A stretch of DNA of 64,000 nt from NCBI GenBank assembly GCA_963575745.1, contig CAUYUJ010000843.1:32501-96500 (forward strand). The letters run 5' to 3'. Position numbers and translations under genes: made by a program. This DNA comes from Prorocentrum cordatum. Taxonomy: Eukaryota > Sar > Dinophyceae > Prorocentrales > Prorocentraceae. The notes beneath the pieces were generated by a model that was given only the letters and a program-made list of their open reading frames with translations, was not told the DNA's origin and ran no database searches. Below, piece after piece: positions 9,384-18,907 of the stretch (its first letter is position 1; each line of letters begins with the position of its first letter).

Positions 9384-10239
9384 AAAGGGCGGCGACGGTG
9401 GCCATCATGGGTCCTTTGACCCGCCCCCAACGACAATTCGCAGGGATGGTCAAAAACAAGTCCACCGCCGCCACCCAAACCCTCTGGACCCGCATTCGAT
9501 CCTTAGGTGGCAAGTCACACCACAGGTCTGCAAAGCTCAGCAGGTGCTCGCGCCTTAGTCGAAAGATGGGGTCCTCCGCGCTGCTACAAACCAACGCCGA
9601 GACCGTGGTGGAACAAGACCCAGGGGTCCACCAACCAGAACACTGGGCCGCCTGGCCCCTCACAGTCTGCAACTGGTGAGGGGACATCCCAACCAGTTGA
9701 TGGCCCCAGGTCCCAGCCGCCAAAACACTAGGTTGGCACAGCTTGGAGGCCCTCTGATAGATGCGGGAAAGGAAGGACACCTTACCAGCACGACGCCGCG
9801 CTTCAAGCCTCCGCCGCTTCACTGCAGGAACCCTCCGCCGTCTTCCAGCCGTGGTACATGACCCCAAATCCCTCGTTTCAGCACGATACCGAATTGGAAG
9901 TCCCAAGGCCTGAAGACTATCTGCAAGGCGAGCGCCAACTGCCGGGGAAGAGCAGACGAGGGCGCTCTTGCTACTGAGCGCCGGGCCCAGCTTGTCGACT
10001 TCTTGCGCGAACAGCGTCGCAGCAGGCAAGACGTGGGCAAGGAGCTCCTGCTCCGTACCCGCCATATTCTGGGCGACGTCATCAACATAGGCCCGTGACA
10101 CCACTCGAGACACCTCACCATTCACCTGATAATGGGCGGCCTCCAGGGCCTCGTAAACGTAGATTTTGACCCACGGCATGCTCTGGGAACATCCAGGTAA
10201 AAACACTTCCCCCCCGCAGACACCATGCGGGAGACGCAA
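9202..10239 (-). CDS. LINE C reverse transcriptase, second half (YVDD)
   Basis: A 345-residue frame with motif B-like PGCSQSMPW at 15-23 and motif C YVDD at 51-54, then the connection and thumb region. The first half of the RT is in 10122-10874, in another phase, with an overlap of about 118 bases. Catalysis needs both parts, so this copy is broken here. Confidence 0.75.
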   Translation of the reverse strand: MRLPHGVCGGEVFLPGCSQSMPWVKIYVYEALEAAHYQVNGEVSRVVSRAYVDDVAQNMAGTEQELLAHVLPAATLFAQEVDKLGPALSSKSALVCSSPAVGARLADSLQALGLPIRYRAETRDLGSCTTAGRRRRVPAVKRRRLEARRRAGKVSFLSRIYQRASKLCQPSVLAAGTWGHQLVGMSPHQLQTVRGQAAQCSGWWTPGSCSTTVSALVCSSAEDPIFRLRREHLLSFADLWCDLPPKDRMRVQRVWVAAVDLFLTIPANCRWGRVKGPMMATVAALFDLEWAPTSPCEWHDEYGASLYVETPSFRFHLWWALQAACADVVWGKAAEHYLGAGVQEC

Positions 10240-10874
10240 CCTTCAACTTCCAACATACGGGGGGCCGTATGGATGAGCATCCCAAGATACAATAAATGGG
10301 GTGGGTACCCCATGCGCAGGGCCAATCGGATGAGCAGACGAGGGCTCACCGCATCAAAAAACTTCGCAAGATCCCAATGGGTCGCAGGCGAGATAACCCC
10401 TTCATGTCTGGCACACTCGCGGTACAACTCCCGAACAAGCGCCGCTCGAAGAGCCGACGATCCTTTGACCGCCGTGTCCCAGAACGCCGCGTGGTCGGCA
10501 GTCCACGACTCGATATCCCTCCCCCGAATTTGGGCGTAGAGACCGCACAGGGTGGGACACTTACAGACGGGGCGCTCATCAACCTGAGACTTCGGCAACG
10601 ACGCAATCAGGCCAAGCAAGATTTGAGCTGGCCACGCCATACTCCTCTCGCACAGGGAGTAAAGAGAGGCCTGCGCGCGAAGGGCCTCGGCAGGGAGCTC
10701 TGCCACCGCCGGAGGCCCCCACTCATCAACTCCGACAGCAGTTGTCGCCGAGAAAAAATTGCATGCTTGAATGCATGGGGCGGCGATGGGGGGAAGGCCT
10801 TCAACACGCTCGATCGCCACAGCACGGAGGTCAGACATGGCATCACCCAGCCTCAAAATTTCCTCCGCCGACAC
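10122..10874 (-). CDS. LINE C reverse transcriptase, first half
   Basis: A 250-residue frame covering RT fingers and first palm motif. TAVGVDEW at 45-52 is the G-x-D-x-W segment of the fingers. HWDLAKFFDAV at 166-176 is motif A with both Asp residues. The frame drifts after about residue 225, where 9202-10239 takes over. Confidence 0.75.
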   Translation of the reverse strand: MSAEEILRLGDAMSDLRAVAIERVEGLPPIAAPCIQACNFFSATTAVGVDEWGPPAVAELPAEALRAQASLYSLCERSMAWPAQILLGLIASLPKSQVDERPVCKCPTLCGLYAQIRGRDIESWTADHAAFWDTAVKGSSALRAALVRELYRECARHEGVISPATHWDLAKFFDAVSPRLLIRLALRMGYPPHLLYLGMLIHTAPRMLEVEGCVSRMVSAGGKCFYLDVPRACRGSKSTFTRPWRPPIIR

Positions 10875-11328
10875 AGACCAAAATCCCCCCCCACAAACGG
10901 GCCCTGTACTCCATCATTTCTGCAGGTAACTGTTTGACACCGTCAGGGGGGGTAAAATATTCAACCACGCTCCGATTGCCCCGCTTCAACCAGGAGTGCA
11001 CCCCCTTAGCACCATGTGGGATGGAGCGCAGCAGCCAGGCCTTGAGGCCTTTCGAAGACTCCGCCTTAGCTGCCGTCCAAGCTCGCTTCAAAACCTCGGA
11101 TGTGAGATCAACGAGGCGACCCACCATATCAAGATCCCCCAGCGCAGAAACGGTGACCTGATCGGTCCACCAGGGAGCAGGCTGAGCTGGCGGCAGCACC
11201 TCGGAACACTCCCCGACACGGCTGATCATGTCCATGATCAGCCCGAAAATGCGGCTCTCGGTGGATCGCCGTCGCAACGACGCGCGAAGCTCAAATAACT
11301 CGGCAGAGAACCGAGACCAGAACGCCAA
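10843..11328 (-). CDS. LINE C linker between endonuclease and RT
   Basis: A 161-residue frame, mostly helical and basic, with AHSWLK-like GVHSWLKRGNR near 110-120. It overlaps the EEP frame by 38 bases and the RT frame by 32, each in another phase. No separate enzymatic motif; it occupies the usual EEP-RT linker position. Confidence 0.5.
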   Translation of the reverse strand: MAFWSRFSAELFELRASLRRRSTESRIFGLIMDMISRVGECSEVLPPAQPAPWWTDQVTVSALGDLDMVGRLVDLTSEVLKRAWTAAKAESSKGLKAWLLRSIPHGAKGVHSWLKRGNRSVVEYFTPPDGVKQLPAEMMEYRARLWGGILVCVGGGNFEAG

Positions 11329-12337
11329 AGTCGGACAGCGAAAAGATGTGCCAATGCCACCTTTTATGCGTGATCGTAGATGTAACCAGTTTCAATGCAT
11401 CCCCTCCCCCCATGTACGCATGCTCCTCCTCCTCACCGATAGCGGCACAGGCACGCGAAAGAAACAATCGCTCGGTAGCACGCGACCAGAGGGAATACTG
11501 CACAGAAACCTGATCATCCAGGTGCTCGACTGCATGCGGGATGAGATGGGCCAGCTGCACAGGGCACATACACAGCGGCACGCGATCTGAGCAAATCTCT
11601 TGATGAAGATGACGCCGCCGCGGTAAGTCAGGCCCGCGGCAACCTGGAATAACGCGAGGGCGAACTCGCCGACAGAGACGCTGAACCAACACTCGGTGGG
11701 CCAACTGGATACGAAGTGCACGATGTGTTTTGAACGGGGACGGTTCGAAAACTCCAACCTGGTCGAACGGGGCCAAATCCTCCGAGACCAGCGCATAATC
11801 GATCATCGTCCCCGATCCTTGCGAACACGTGAAATCGACGCCCATCGGGGCCAGCACCCGAGCATGAACAGACTGCGGATATCCCGAGAGCCACAGACTT
11901 TCAACTTCAATAGTGAAGTCCCCAACCAACATCCAGGGAATCCCGAGAGCACGGACGAACTCGGCGACACCCCGCATTTTGGACAGGTTCTCCCCCGCGA
12001 CACCCAGGCACGAGACAAAGTAGCACACTCCGACCGCGATAGTCGCTCTCTGGGTCTTGAGCTCGAGAAACATCCAACCTGGGCCCGACCCAATGTCGGA
12101 AATCACACCTGCATGGGCAAGAAAACGCTTAAAATACAAGCTCCTGCTGACGACCATCCCGACCCCGCCGTGAGTCCCCCCTCCCTTAGTAGGCACGCCT
12201 GCCTGAAGGTGGGGCCTCCAGCCCACGGCTGCGATCTCCCGCTTCGCGGCAGGCAAAGCAAGCTGCTGTATTCTGTGCTCGCAAAAAAAGGAAGCCATCC
12301 ACCTCTGGACAAATGGCAGACGCAAAATCCTCTGCAA
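11291..12337 (-). CDS. LINE C endonuclease (EEP) domain
   Basis: A 348-residue frame. VGDFTIE at 138-144 sits at the GDFN position (Asn replaced by Thr), TMIDYALVS at 177-185 is the I-D-Y strand, and KTHRAL at 203-208 keeps the terminal His of the SDH motif. The tail (YSLWSRATERLF) is helical linker. It would nick the target site. N-terminal catalytic residues lie upstream of this frame. Confidence 0.7.
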   Translation of the reverse strand: MQRILRLPFVQRWMASFFCEHRIQQLALPAAKREIAAVGWRPHLQAGVPTKGGGTHGGVGMVVSRSLYFKRFLAHAGVISDIGSGPGWMFLELKTQRATIAVGVCYFVSCLGVAGENLSKMRGVAEFVRALGIPWMLVGDFTIEVESLWLSGYPQSVHARVLAPMGVDFTCSQGSGTMIDYALVSEDLAPFDQVGVFEPSPFKTHRALRIQLAHRVLVQRLCRRVRPRVIPGCRGPDLPRRRHLHQEICSDRVPLCMCPVQLAHLIPHAVEHLDDQVSVQYSLWSRATERLFLSRACAAIGEEEEHAYMGGGDALKLVTSTITHKRWHWHIFSLSDFGVLVSVLCRVI

Positions 12338-12493
12338 CCTTAGACCAGCTCGTGATGTTACAAAACGCCAAATTCAGGCGACCGCCTGCTGCGAGCGAAA
12401 ACTTGGATCGGGGCGGACGGGACCGGGAAGGAAAACCATCGCTAAAGAGACGCCGCCCCTTCCACTGGCATTGCGACGGCCTGCTTGAGCAGC

Positions 12494-13729
12494 TCAGTGA
12501 ACTGGCTCTGGAAATGCCCCTTTCGTGGTCCGCAGGCGCTTGGCGGTGCGGGCTCGAACCCGATCACGGATGAGGTTCTCCATGCGCTCCTGCTCCTCAG
12601 GGGTGAGCACCTGATCCTGGCCACGCTTGCGCAGCCCGCGCAATTCTTCATCGCCAGCTCCGACAGCATCTCCAAAGCCAACGTCGCTGCCAGCATCACT
12701 AGCAGCATCATCCTCAGCACGTTGAATGGTGGCCCGCATGGCCACGAACGCTTCCCAGAGGCCCTTTGGCAACCGCTGCTGGTTGGCCCACTCGTTCTGC
12801 TCGGCTGCCGACATCTGCGAGAAGTCTGGAAGATCCACCTGCATGGGCTCCTGCACTGGTGCATCCACGCCTTCTTCGCCGTCAGCAGGCACATCAGCAG
12901 GAGCTGGGCCGCCATCGCCAGCACCTCCAGCAGCCACGCCGCCACGCGCCGCGCCGCCGCGCGCCGCGCCGCGCCAGGGCGCGCCCGCCCGCGGCGCAGC
13001 AGGGGCCCCAGCGGGGGGCGCAGCCCGCTGGGCCTGGCGCGCCGCCTCAGCGCGCGCCTCAGCAGCCTTCGCCACCTTCCAAGCCTCGGGGTCGAAGGCC
13101 TGGAGCTCGGCGTCGGCATCACGACGGGCCTTCTCAGCAGCTCCATGCTCCTCCTCCGCAGCGTGCAGGGCGTTCGTCGCCTCGTCAAGTTGCCCCCGTA
13201 CCCGCTGAGCCTTGTTTCTCTTCTGCTCCACTTCCTGGCACGCAAGCCGAACCTGCCGAGCAGCGTCCTCGACCACACGGGCCAAGCGGGTCCACTCGGT
13301 GTTCGCCGCGGTGTCGAGCTGGGCAGGTGCGAGGACAGCCGCTGGAGGCGCAGGCTCCTCCGCCAAGTCGCCCAGGTACTCGCGGAGACCAGGCCGCGCC
13401 GCCAAGAGAGTGGCGGCAGCGGCGCGCAGCTGCGCTTCAGGCTGCCCAGCACCAGCAGCACCTGCAGGGGCACCTTCATGGTCTCCCCCTTCCACGGACT
13501 TTGGACTCGAGGTAAGAGCCACCACACTTGGAGCAAACCTCATGACCGCGGCTTGCCCACTCCCAGTGACTGCAGGAAACACACATGTTGTATCTCCGCT
13601 GGCGCAGGCGGCGCCGCGGAACACGTTTGTCGTCCCGTGAACCTTCAGGCTGAAACACCCAGTTCCCTGCCTTGCCACGGTAGCTGCCAGCCCGCAAACC
13701 AGCACCACCGCGACGCCATGGGGGCTCAT
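12494..13729 (-). CDS. LINE C ORF1 coiled-coil part
   Basis: A 411-residue frame. From about residue 85 it is Ala/Glu/Arg-rich with long heptad-like helices (RLARVVEDAARQVRLAC, QLDEATNALHAAEEEHG). The middle is Ala/Gly/Arg-rich, and the C terminus is acidic then basic. This resembles the nucleic-acid-binding ORF1 proteins of LINEs. The first about 75 residues are probably out of phase: the true N terminus is the zinc-ribbon frame at 13476-13742, joined by an indel near 13500. Confidence 0.6.
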   Translation of the reverse strand: MSPHGVAVVLVCGLAATVARQGTGCFSLKVHGTTNVFRGAACASGDTTCVFPAVTGSGQAAVMRFAPSVVALTSSPKSVEGGDHEGAPAGAAGAGQPEAQLRAAAATLLAARPGLREYLGDLAEEPAPPAAVLAPAQLDTAANTEWTRLARVVEDAARQVRLACQEVEQKRNKAQRVRGQLDEATNALHAAEEEHGAAEKARRDADAELQAFDPEAWKVAKAAEARAEAARQAQRAAPPAGAPAAPRAGAPWRGAARGGAARGGVAAGGAGDGGPAPADVPADGEEGVDAPVQEPMQVDLPDFSQMSAAEQNEWANQQRLPKGLWEAFVAMRATIQRAEDDAASDAGSDVGFGDAVGAGDEELRGLRKRGQDQVLTPEEQERMENLIRDRVRARTAKRLRTTKGAFPEPVH

Positions 13730-13742
13730 GCGCCATGGCCAC
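13476..13742 (-). CDS. LINE C ORF1 N-terminal zinc ribbon
   Basis: An 88-residue frame starting about 126 bases after the spliced leader, the expected place for the first ATG of a trans-spliced mRNA. MCVSCSHWEW and VCSKCGGSY give two CxxC pairs about 15 residues apart, a zinc-ribbon pattern. It precedes the coiled-coil part of ORF1 but in a different phase. Confidence 0.6.
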   Translation of the reverse strand: MAMAHEPPWRRGGAGLRAGSYRGKAGNWVFQPEGSRDDKRVPRRRLRQRRYNMCVSCSHWEWASRGHEVCSKCGGSYLESKVRGRGRP

Positions 13743-13867
13743 GAGAGACTCCGAGATGTAGGAATGATGCCAAAAGGGAGCCTTCGCTCCGCTGGGAAAG
13801 CAGGCTACGGAAGCCCCAACGCTAATCGCTGGTTCTCAGGTGTCCATAGCCCTTCACAACGTTTAGC

Positions 13868-13889
13868 CTTGAGCCAAAATTGCTACGGG
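13868..13889 (-). other. DinoSL spliced-leader relict at LINE C 5' end
   Basis: Reading the minus strand gives the dinoflagellate spliced leader with one internal mismatch (CAATTTTGG in place of CCATTTTGG) and C as first base. It is followed directly by the LINE C 5' leader and preceded by (TCC)n. Trans-splicing adds this leader to mRNA, so its presence in DNA indicates retroposition of a processed transcript. Confidence 0.88.
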
Positions 13890-14065
13890 GAGGAAGAGGA
13901 AGAGGAGGGGGAGGAGGAGGAGGAGGAGGAGGAGGAGGAGGAGGAGGAGGAGGAGGAGGGGGAGGATGAGGAGGAGGAGGAGGACGAGGAGGAGGAGGAG
14001 GAGGAGGAGAAGGAGGAGGAGGAGGAGGAGGGGAGGAGGATGAGGGGAGGAGGAGGAGGAAATCC
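13890..14065. repeat. (AGG)n purine tract
   Basis: About 175 bases of AGG with GAT and GAA interruptions, abutting the spliced leader. It faces a (TCC)n tract at 14276-14545, so the two can pair. The intervening 200 bases are GC-rich without a gene. Confidence 0.95.
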
Positions 14066-14218
14066 CCCGACGACGACGCCCCTCCTCGTCCGCTGCCCCC
14101 CCGACGACGCCGCGGCACCCGCGAAAGCCGTGCGGCGCGCAAGCGCGCGGGGCGCCCACGGGCCGCCCAAGAGCGGGCACGCCAGCACTGCTGCCCCTGC
14201 CTGGTGACCCTGGTGTGG

Positions 14219-14625
14219 TCCTTTGGGGGGGGGCCTCCCGGGGGCCGCCCTCGTCGCCACGGCGAGATTCGCCTCCGCCTCCTCCTCCTCCTCCTCCTCC
14301 TCCTCCTCCTCCTTCTCCTCCTCCTCCTCCTCCTCTCCTCCTCGTGCTCCTCCTCCTCTGCTCCTCGTCCTCCTCCTCCTCCTCCTCTTCCTCTCCTCCT
14401 CCTCCTCCTTCCTCCTTCTCCCCCTCCTCCTCCTCCTCTCCTCTCCTCCTCTCCTCCTCCTCTCTCTCTTCTTCCTCCTCCTCCTCGTCGTCCTCCTCCT
14501 CCTCCTCCTTCTCCCCCTCCTCCTCCTCCTCCCCCTCCTCCTCGCCACGGCGAGAGTCGCCTGCGCCTTCGCCTTTGGGGGGGGCCTCCCGGGGGACGCC
14601 CTCGTCGCCACGGCGGGGTCCGCCC
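14219..14625. repeat. (TCC)n tract between direct repeats
   Basis: Pyrimidine tract at about 14276-14545. It is flanked by two near-identical segments of about 60 bases (14219-14275 and 14545-14622) carrying GGGGCCTCCCGGGGG and CCCTCGTCGCCACGGCG. The direct repeats may reflect insertion or slippage-driven duplication. Confidence 0.85.
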
Positions 14626-14755
14626 TGAGATCCTGGTCGCACCACGCATCCAGGAGGGGAACGGGGCGTAATGGTGTGGCCATCTCTTGGTTTCGCCACC
14701 GATGCGCGCGGCGAGAGGGGGGAGGGGGCGGGCTTAGAAAACTCTAAATTCGGAG

Positions 14756-15016
14756 GAGAAGGAGAGGAGAAAGAAGAGGAGGAGGAGGAGGAGGAGGAGG
14801 AGGAAGGATAGGAGGAGGAAGAAGGATAGGAGGAAAAGGAGGAAGGATAGGAGGAGGAGGAGCAGAAAGGATAGGAGGAGGAGGAGGAAGCGGAGGAGGA
14901 GGAGGAGGAGGAAGGATAGGAGGAGGGGGAGGAGGAAGGATAGGAGGAGGGGGAGGAGGAAGGATAGGAGGAGGAGGGGGAGGCGGAGGAAGGATAGCAG
15001 GAGGAGGAGGAGGAGG
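14756..15016. repeat. AGGATAGGAGG minisatellite in an (AGG)n tract
   Basis: AGG triplets punctuated by AGGATAGG about nine times at irregular 15-45 base spacing. The opposite strand is open as a Pro/Ile-rich frame, taken as an artefact. Confidence 0.9.
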
Positions 15017-15980
15017 CAGGTCAGTTATGAACCTTCCCACCGCCTGCGGAACCCACCTCCCAGGGCGTGATATGGCTGGGGCCCCTGGTGCTGCTGCCTG
15101 GCGCCCCCCTTCGGCCTCCAGAAGACTCCATCCTCCAGCAGAGCCCGAGTCTGCGGCCAAAGGACGCCCCAAGGCCGTCCAGAGACGGCCCAACGAGTCC
15201 CCACAGGCTCAAGGTGTCCCGACGTATGCCCCGAGAAGCCTGCAGGAGACTCTCGACGAGGCCTCAGGCAAGGCCAGCCTGGACCCCGAACAGTGAAGCA
15301 TCGCACGGTGGATGTGAGAGACAGGATGTGCAATCTAGTATATACATACACGTGGGCAACATATATTGTGTAAATTCTGCGGTGGCGTAAGCTATGTGGT
15401 GCACGCTATGCGGTGTAAGCTGTGTGGTGTAGCATGCACTGTGTAAAATTCGCCGGCACAACGGGCCAGAGGCGTGCTAAGATCTCCGGTAACCACTTAA
15501 CAATATTTTTAGTTCGCGCGCGCGGGGCGGCCCCTAGGGGGCCCCAGACGAAAAGTACCCCGGCCGATCCCCGGCTGACCCCCGGCCGATCCCCAGGGGG
15601 GAGGCTATTTTTCGCCTCCCCTCACGAGGATCGTGGCCTCCGAGGGGGGGGCTGCCAACGACTACCCCCCCTCCCGCCCCAAGGGGCCCCCAAGAGCCCC
15701 CCAAGAGGCCCCAGGGGAGCCCAATACGCCGCCAAGGAGCCCCAAGACGCTCCCAAGAAGCCCCCAAGAAGCCCCCAAGACGGCCCCAAGAGGCCCCAAA
15801 TAGCGCTCCAGGGCCGGCGGAATGAGCGAAGCGATTAAATATGTCGCTTGAGACCTTTAGGGTGAGCTATGTTGGAGAATGCGTACGCTATGTGTTATAA
15901 ACTATGTTGAGTGAGCGGCGTCGCTTCGGATCCGGCCTACCCGAGAGTGCAAGGTTGTTCGCTGGCATCCAGAGGACGGA
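15017..15980. other. No gene recognised; short CCAAGA-type repeat block
   Basis: 15655-15800 holds the CCCCCAAGANGCCCC degenerate repeat that recurs across the window. 15365-15445 has a TGTGGTGTA / CTATGTGGTG degenerate repeat. Nothing else identifiable. Confidence 0.5.
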
Positions 15981-16135
15981 AGGAAGGAGAGAGAGAAAGA
16001 GAGAGAGAGAGGGAGGGATATAAATAGAGAGAGATAGAGAGGGAGATAGAGAGCGAGGGAGAGGGACAAAAGAGCGAGAGAGAGAGAGAGAAGAACACAA
16101 ACAAACGAAAACGAAAGAGAGAGAGAGAGAGAGGG
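15981..16135. repeat. (GA)n microsatellite
   Basis: Interrupted GA dinucleotide tract. 16136-16400 is pyrimidine-rich (TCC/TCT at 16202-16272) without a recognised gene. Confidence 0.9.
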
Positions 16136-16404
16136 GGAAAAAAAAAGGAGAGGTTCACTGTCTATTCCCTTTCACTCTCCCCATCCTCCTCGTTCTCTTG
16201 CACCTCCTCCTCCTCCTCCAACGCCTCCCCCATTCCTCCTCCTCCTCCTCCTCGTCCTCCTCTTTCTCTTTCTCGTTCGTGGTGACGGGTAAGGCCTGGC
16301 GCATGGGAGTGCCAGAACTGTAGGAACGCCCTCGCGAAAACAACACACATACACATAATCCAACGCGCCGGTGAGAGAAGCACTGGTCACATCCCCATAA
16401 GAAA

Positions 16405-16432
16405 TACAAAACACACACACACACACACACAA

Positions 16433-16522
<90 letters not shown>
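16405..16522. repeat. (AC)n then (CAA)n microsatellite
   Basis: About 12 AC units followed by about 30 CAA triplets. It borders the first copy of the 778-bp repeat; CAA runs also border the other copies. Confidence 0.95.
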
Positions 16523-16523
<1 letters not shown>

Positions 16524-17300
16524 TACTAGCACGTGGGGACACTCCGTTCTCACCAGTGCCAGGGTTTTCATAGGAGGCGGGCAATACCCCCACTTTGTGG
16601 GGGGGCCGGTTCAAGCTCTACCAAATTTCCAAACGACTCTTCGCCACCACCCACACCCAGCTTCCCGCCCTATGACGTTCGGACACTTCACTTCGTGGCA
16701 TGCGGACGACCGTGGCTACTATTCAGGGCCCCGCGGCCGACGACGACGGCGTGCGCGCGCGAAGAAAAAACGAATGTGTCCCGCATGGTATTATTTGACA
16801 GGGATGATGGCCCTGGCAGGTGCGCAACCGTTGTTGCAGAAGTTCGAAAAAGTTGCTCGCAAAAGCCCGTTTGACAGAAATGATTAAAAAGTGTTGGGTT
16901 TCCTACGAATCCGCAAGAGCGCGCGGGATGAAATTTTGACAAGTTGTTTTGAAAAACCATTGGTTTTTTTATGTTTTTATGTTAAAATCGCTACGAAACT
17001 AAGGTTTTGGAAGGATTTCGTCTTGCGCGCGCGAATGTCCACTTTACCTTATTTTTTGCAAGGGATTCTTGAAGTTTGGTTATGTTAGAACAAGAAATGT
17101 CCACTTTAGCTTATTTTTTGCAAGGGAAAACCGATCGTAACAACACAACCGGATCTGGATGACATCGTTTTACCTGAGACTTCCTCACGAAAATGATGAA
17201 AATGAGGCTGCGGCCTAGGCGCGGCGAGGGGGGCGTGCACCAGGGGTCCCAACAATAATTATTCTTTAGAAGTAATAATGTTCAACAACAACAACAACAA
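16523..17300 (+). repeat. 778-bp tandem repeat, copy 1
   Basis: Starts TTACTAGCACGTGGGGACAC after (CAA)n and ends in AATAATGTT(CAA)n. It is almost identical to 17301-18060 at a 778-base offset. A 113-residue plus-strand frame (16533-16874) and minus-strand frames are open in both copies, but none resembles a known protein. The (CAA)n joint suggests a retroposed unit with a CAA tail, which is an inference. Confidence 0.9.
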
Positions 17301-18060
17301 TTACTAGCACGTGGGGACACACCGTTCTCACCAGTGCCAGGGTTTTCATAGGAGGCGGGCAATACCCCCACTTTGTGGGGGGGCCGGTTCAAGCTCTACC
17401 AAATTTCCAAACGACTCTTCGCCACCACCCACACCCAGCTTCCCGCCCTATGACGTTCGGACACTTCACTTCGTGGCATGCGGACGACCGTGGCTACTAT
17501 TCAGGGCCCCGCGGCCGACGACGACGGCGTGCGCGCGCGAAGAAAAAACGAATGTGTCCCGCATGGTATTATTTGACAGGGATGATGGCCCTGGCAGGTG
17601 CGCAACCGTTGTTGCAGAAGTTCGAAAAAGTTGCTCGCAAAAGCCCGTTTGACAGAAATGTTTAAAAAGTGTTGGGTTTCCTACGAATCCGCAAGAGCGC
17701 GCGGGATGAAATTTTGACATTTTTTTTGAAAAACCATTGGTTTTTTGATGTTTTTATGTTAAAATCGCTACGAAAACTAAGGTTTTGGAAGGATTTCGTC
17801 TTGCGCGCGCGAATGTCCACTTTACCTTATTTTTTGCAAGGGATTCTTGAAGTTTGGTTATGTTAGAACAAGAAATGTCCACTTTAGCTTGTTTTTGCAA
17901 GGGAAAACCGATCGTAACAACACAACCGGATCCGGACCAACCCGTTTTGCCTGAGACTTCCTCACGAAAATGATGAAAATGAGGCTGCGGCCTAGGCGCG
18001 GCGGGGGGGTCGTGCACCAGGGGCCCCAACAATAATTTTTCTTTAGAAGTAATAATGTTC
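17301..18060 (+). repeat. 778-bp tandem repeat, copy 2
   Basis: Second copy. Small differences: an ACACACC for ACACTCC change near the start, T-tract length differences near 17718, and GGATCCGGACC for GGATCTGGATG near 17932. It ends in a long (AAC)n array. Confidence 0.9.
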
Positions 18061-18068
18061 AACAACGA

Positions 18069-18099
<31 letters not shown>

Positions 18100-18206
18100 A
18101 ACAATGACAACGACAACGACAACAACAACAACAACAACAACAACAAAGACAAAGACAACGACAACGACGACAACAACAACGACAACAACAACAACAACAA
18201 CAACAA
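18058..18206. repeat. (AAC/GAC)n microsatellite
   Basis: AAC triplets mixed with GAC and AAG. Frames through it read as poly-Thr, poly-Asn/Asp or poly-Val and are artefacts. Confidence 0.95.
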
Positions 18207-18410
18207 CGTCGCGGCGCCCGTCCCGGCCCCGGGCCAGGGCCGGGACGGGCGTCAGCACACCGCGGCGTGCGCCCTCTCACCCGGCCCCGGGTAAAAGCGT
18301 TCGCGCTCTCGGTGCGCCGACGACTCTCCCGGCCCCGGGCATTTCCCACTGGCGCGCGCATTCGCGCGCCTGGTGTGCAGACAGACGACTCTCCCGGCCC
18401 CGGCAGGCCC
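18207..18410. repeat. Cluster of CCCGGCCCCGG motifs
   Basis: CCCGGCCCCGG occurs repeatedly (about 18221, 18280, 18329, 18393) and once as its inverse near 18234. GCGCCCGTCCCGGCCCCGG also occurs at about 19248 and 19302, and inverted at 19413. The motif appears only near the 778-bp repeat family here. Confidence 0.7.
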
Positions 18411-18905
18411 GAAATCGTTGAAACCTGGGCATCCCCAAGGACTCCTCAGGGATTCCGAAGTATCCCTGCGTATACTATATATTATATGAGTACGTGTATG
18501 TACGCAAATCCATACATGTTTACATACATACACATGTATATGTATGTGTGTATGCATGTATATGAATGTTTGTACATATATATGTAAGCCTAACAATGTG
18601 TAAGTGTGTATACATGTATGTGAACACATATATGGAATGTATAGATGTAAGCGGTGGCGAAGGCGAGGCGGGGCATTTTTTCTCGGCACGGGCGCGGTGG
18701 CGAAGGCGAGGCGGGGCCTGCGCCGACGCGGCACTCAGCTACCGAAAACATCCAAGCCGCCTTCAGCGAAAGATGGGCGGGCGTACAATCGTGGACACCT
18801 CTATTTGAACATTGATAACAATGAAACAACTATAAAAGCCAGAAGCCGTGCAAATGGACCCCTGGGAAGCTTTGGCAACTACAACGCGAATGACAAAGCC
18901 TAGCT
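18411..18905. other. No gene recognised; TA/TG-rich stretch and short duplication
   Basis: 18465-18650 is rich in ATGTATAT-type sequence. GGTGGCGAAGGCGAGGCGGGGC occurs in two copies about 45 bases apart (18654 and 18699). Nothing resembling a gene. Confidence 0.5.
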
Positions 18906-18907
18906 AA

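Larger units (their letters stand above)
7656..13889 (-). mobile_element. LINE C: DinoSL-tagged non-LTR retrotransposon, near full length
   Basis: On the minus strand: spliced leader relict (13868-13889), zinc-ribbon/coiled-coil ORF1, EEP, linker, RT, zinc knuckle, RNase H and Cys-containing tail, about 6.2 kb. At least five frame changes or stops interrupt it, so it is a decayed copy. The 5' junction lies between (TCC)n and the spliced leader, and the 3' junction between a (GCAATC)3 tail and (TCC)n. This fits insertion of a whole trans-spliced transcript. Confidence 0.88.

Noticed and set aside
12540-12575. GGGCTCGAACCCGATCA resembling a tRNA T-arm
   Set aside because: It lies inside the LINE C ORF1 frame and no acceptor, D or anticodon arm can be placed around it.
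13868-13889. A spliced-leader RNA gene
   Set aside because: All four SL matches run into mRNA-like leaders and ORFs, not into the GT-starting intron of an SL RNA gene; no 5S rRNA or clustered SL repeats are seen.
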